A stretch of DNA of 64,000 nucleotides from assembly GCF_017916325.1 (NCBI RefSeq), contig NC_090166.1:1116228-1180227 (forward strand), in the 5' to 3' direction. Both the position numbers and the translations under genes were made by a program. Below, piece after piece: positions 62,524-64,000 of this stretch; position 1 is the first letter of the stretch, and every line of letters starts with the position of its first letter. Below the pieces are notes generated by a model. The model did not search any database. It was given only the letters and a program-made list of their open reading frames with translations, and was not told where the DNA came from. Origin of the DNA: Leishmania martiniquensis. Lineage: Eukaryota; Euglenozoa; Kinetoplastea; Trypanosomatida; Trypanosomatidae.

Positions 62524-63860
62524 ACGGCGCGGCGTAGATCGACTGGGTCGGCTCCAACAAGGAAAGAGATATATGTGTGTGAGCGAGGCGAGGGCTCCAC
62601 GAAGAAGTGAGGCCCGAGGCAGCGACCAGGCGGTGGAAGGGGGGAGGGCGGAGCCGCAGATCGCAGAAGGCGAAGCGAGGGCTCATGCGAGTCAAAGAGT
62701 TCTTCAGAGAAGCTGTGATTCCGGTGAGGGCGACGACCTCATCCAGAGAACAGAAGCAGGGGACGAGGAGGAGAAGGGGGGCAGAAGGGCAGGAAGTGGG
62801 AGAGAGGCCCTGACGATGGTAGGGAGTGCGGCGCCCCGTTTGACGTGAAGACGAAAAAGGAGAGGCGCGAAGCGGCAGTGAGTGCATCTATCGGATGCAG
62901 TCGGGGAGGGGGAGGGAAAGGTGTTGGCAGAGAGAGTGAGAGAGAAAGAGCCTGTGAGCGCAGCGAGAAGGGAAAAAAACTGCGGGAGAGAACCTGGCGT
63001 AGGCGACGAGTGAGCGAGCTTAGCGCGCGTTTTGAAACGATGAAGCACAGTTGTAATCACCTGTAAGATCAGGCCCGCGACTCCAAGCTCAAGCGCACCA
63101 CCGATTGTTAAGAGAGAGAGACAGTACCGGTCGCCGCCTTTTATGGGTGACTAAGACATCCCAAATGGGGTTGGGGTAGTACACTGAAAAAAAAAGGCGT
63201 TGGAAGAACGTAGCAGCGTATGCAAGCAGTTGCACCGTGCACCGTTGCCAGCGCTCCGTAGCAGAACCAACAAGAACACGCGGTAGAAAGGGGGAAGGGG
63301 AGGGGAGGGACGATGAGCGAAGGAAAGGGGGAGGTGGGGGAGAAGCGCCGCAACGCAGTTGGCTCCAAGGCGCTTGGCCGATGACGCGAAACGGTGGCGT
63401 AGGGGTCAAACATTCCTTCAACACTGTGAAAACATAAAGGGGCCACCGCGCAGATGGTGCTCCCTCGCATTCGTGCCACCTTTCGGGCCCTTCGTGGAGC
63501 GCCAGAATTGAAGCAAGAGGGAGGGCGGGAAGAAGAAGCCGAACACTTAAGGACGAAGCAACGCAACCCAAAACAAGGTGTGTTTGAGCGGGGGGGTGGC
63601 GGCACATCGCAGGTGAGGGGCGTCGGCTCGGTGCCTTTCCGTATTTGAGGTCTGCCCGATAGCGCGGCCAATGCTGGTCTTTCTTCTTTTCTTTCCTTCC
63701 CTCAGCCTGCAGAGGCTGGCGAGGGCGCGTCAGCGGCGCTCCCGTCTGCTGCCTGCCCAGTCGCCGAGGAGTTATCGCCTCCTGCAGAGGAGCCTTGAGC
63801 ACGCGTGATGCAACGGCGCGCAAAAGTGATGCACCGGGAGCGCCACCTCTGTCTGACGCG
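62524..63860. other. Intergenic region upstream of the 450-aa-protein gene
   Basis: About 1.3 kb, AG-rich on the plus strand between 62800 and 63600. A minus frame without ATG is open from about 63963 down to 63089. Its first 90 codons have a coding-like, Arg/Ala-rich composition, then it becomes UTR-like. This may be the end of a gene in a shifted frame, or nothing. Confidence 0.45.
62552..62571 (-). promoter_or_regulatory. Predicted SL trans-splice acceptor for the 450-aa-protein gene
   Basis: A short CT/T tract on the minus strand ends in AG at 62552-62553, about 29 nt before the ATG at 62523. The tract is short, so an upstream site is possible. Confidence 0.4.
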
Positions 63861-64000
63861 CTACCCGCCCTCCTCACCGTCACAGGTCGCCTGGCAGCCG
63901 CCCCTATTATGCGAGAGACGACCTGCTGCGCCCTCCTTGGTGTGTAGAGGATGGCTTCCCCAGATCAGTAGGTCGTAAGAGGGCCACCTGCACACGTGGC
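63861..64000 (-). CDS. Possible C-terminal end of a gene entering from the right edge
   Basis: Two minus-strand frames are open from the window edge. One ends at TAG 63861-63863 after about 45 codons, with roughly 70 percent G or C in third positions by hand count. The other ends at TAA 63907-63909 after 30 codons, with about half. The third frame is stopped by TGA near 63966. The first is preferred on codon composition, but the fragment is too short to name or to be sure which frame is used. An upstream gene is expected here from the spacing of the unit. Confidence 0.25.
   Translation of the reverse strand, partial: HVCRWPSYDLLIWGSHPLHTKEGAAGRLSHNRGGCQATCDGEEGG

Overview
The window comes from a kinetoplastid nuclear chromosome, most likely Leishmania or a close relative in the Leishmaniinae. 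Every convincing gene lies on the minus strand and is intronless. Genes are separated by 2 to 6 kb of low-complexity sequence that is purine-rich on the plus strand (pyrimidine-rich on the transcribed strand), with GT/AC and AT microsatellites. Most genes have a polypyrimidine tract followed by an AG just upstream of the start, the usual spliced-leader (SL) trans-splicing signal. The one enzyme that can be named, at 2253-3107, is the 284-residue Leishmania-type prostaglandin F2-alpha synthase (an aldo-keto reductase). No rRNA, tRNA, intact transposon or CRISPR array was recognised. Transcription runs right to left as part of one polycistronic unit.

Layout in transcription order: an unresolved gene tail at the right edge (63861-64000); a 450-residue protein (61171-62523); a 2103-residue protein with a near-perfect 40-residue tandem repeat (53109-59420); an 822-residue basic protein (48200-50668); a 481-residue protein (43122-44567); a 642-residue protein (35098-37026); a 743-residue protein (28136-30367); a 914-residue protein (21550-24294); a 1259-residue helical-repeat protein (12549-16328); a 932-residue protein with a glutamine tract and acidic runs (5819-8617); the aldo-keto reductase (2253-3107); and the first 42 codons of a gene cut by the left edge (1-128).

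Apart from the reductase and the helical-repeat protein, the products are long, Ser/Pro/Arg-rich, probably disordered proteins of unknown function. Three adjacent genes (481, 642 and 743 residues) begin with Met-Gly-Cys-type signals for myristoylation and palmitoylation. Four of the proteins share a short Ser-Pro-x-Trp motif, five times in all, and smaller motifs (RQHTFG, DSIL, RPSLG, KVSF, SILK) recur among the neighbours. This set could be a functionally linked group of membrane-peripheral scaffold or regulatory proteins, but that is inference.

Intergenic regions are mostly simple sequence. Several 0.3 to 1 kb GC-richer islands (near 11.4-12.3, 20.0-20.5, 24.6-25.0, 37.5-37.9, 38.4-40.4 and 46.3-47.9 kb) look unlike the surrounding UTR. 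They could be decayed genes, SIDER-type retroposons or small unannotated genes. One, at 46353-46778, is an open frame on the opposite strand with a good trans-splice signal.
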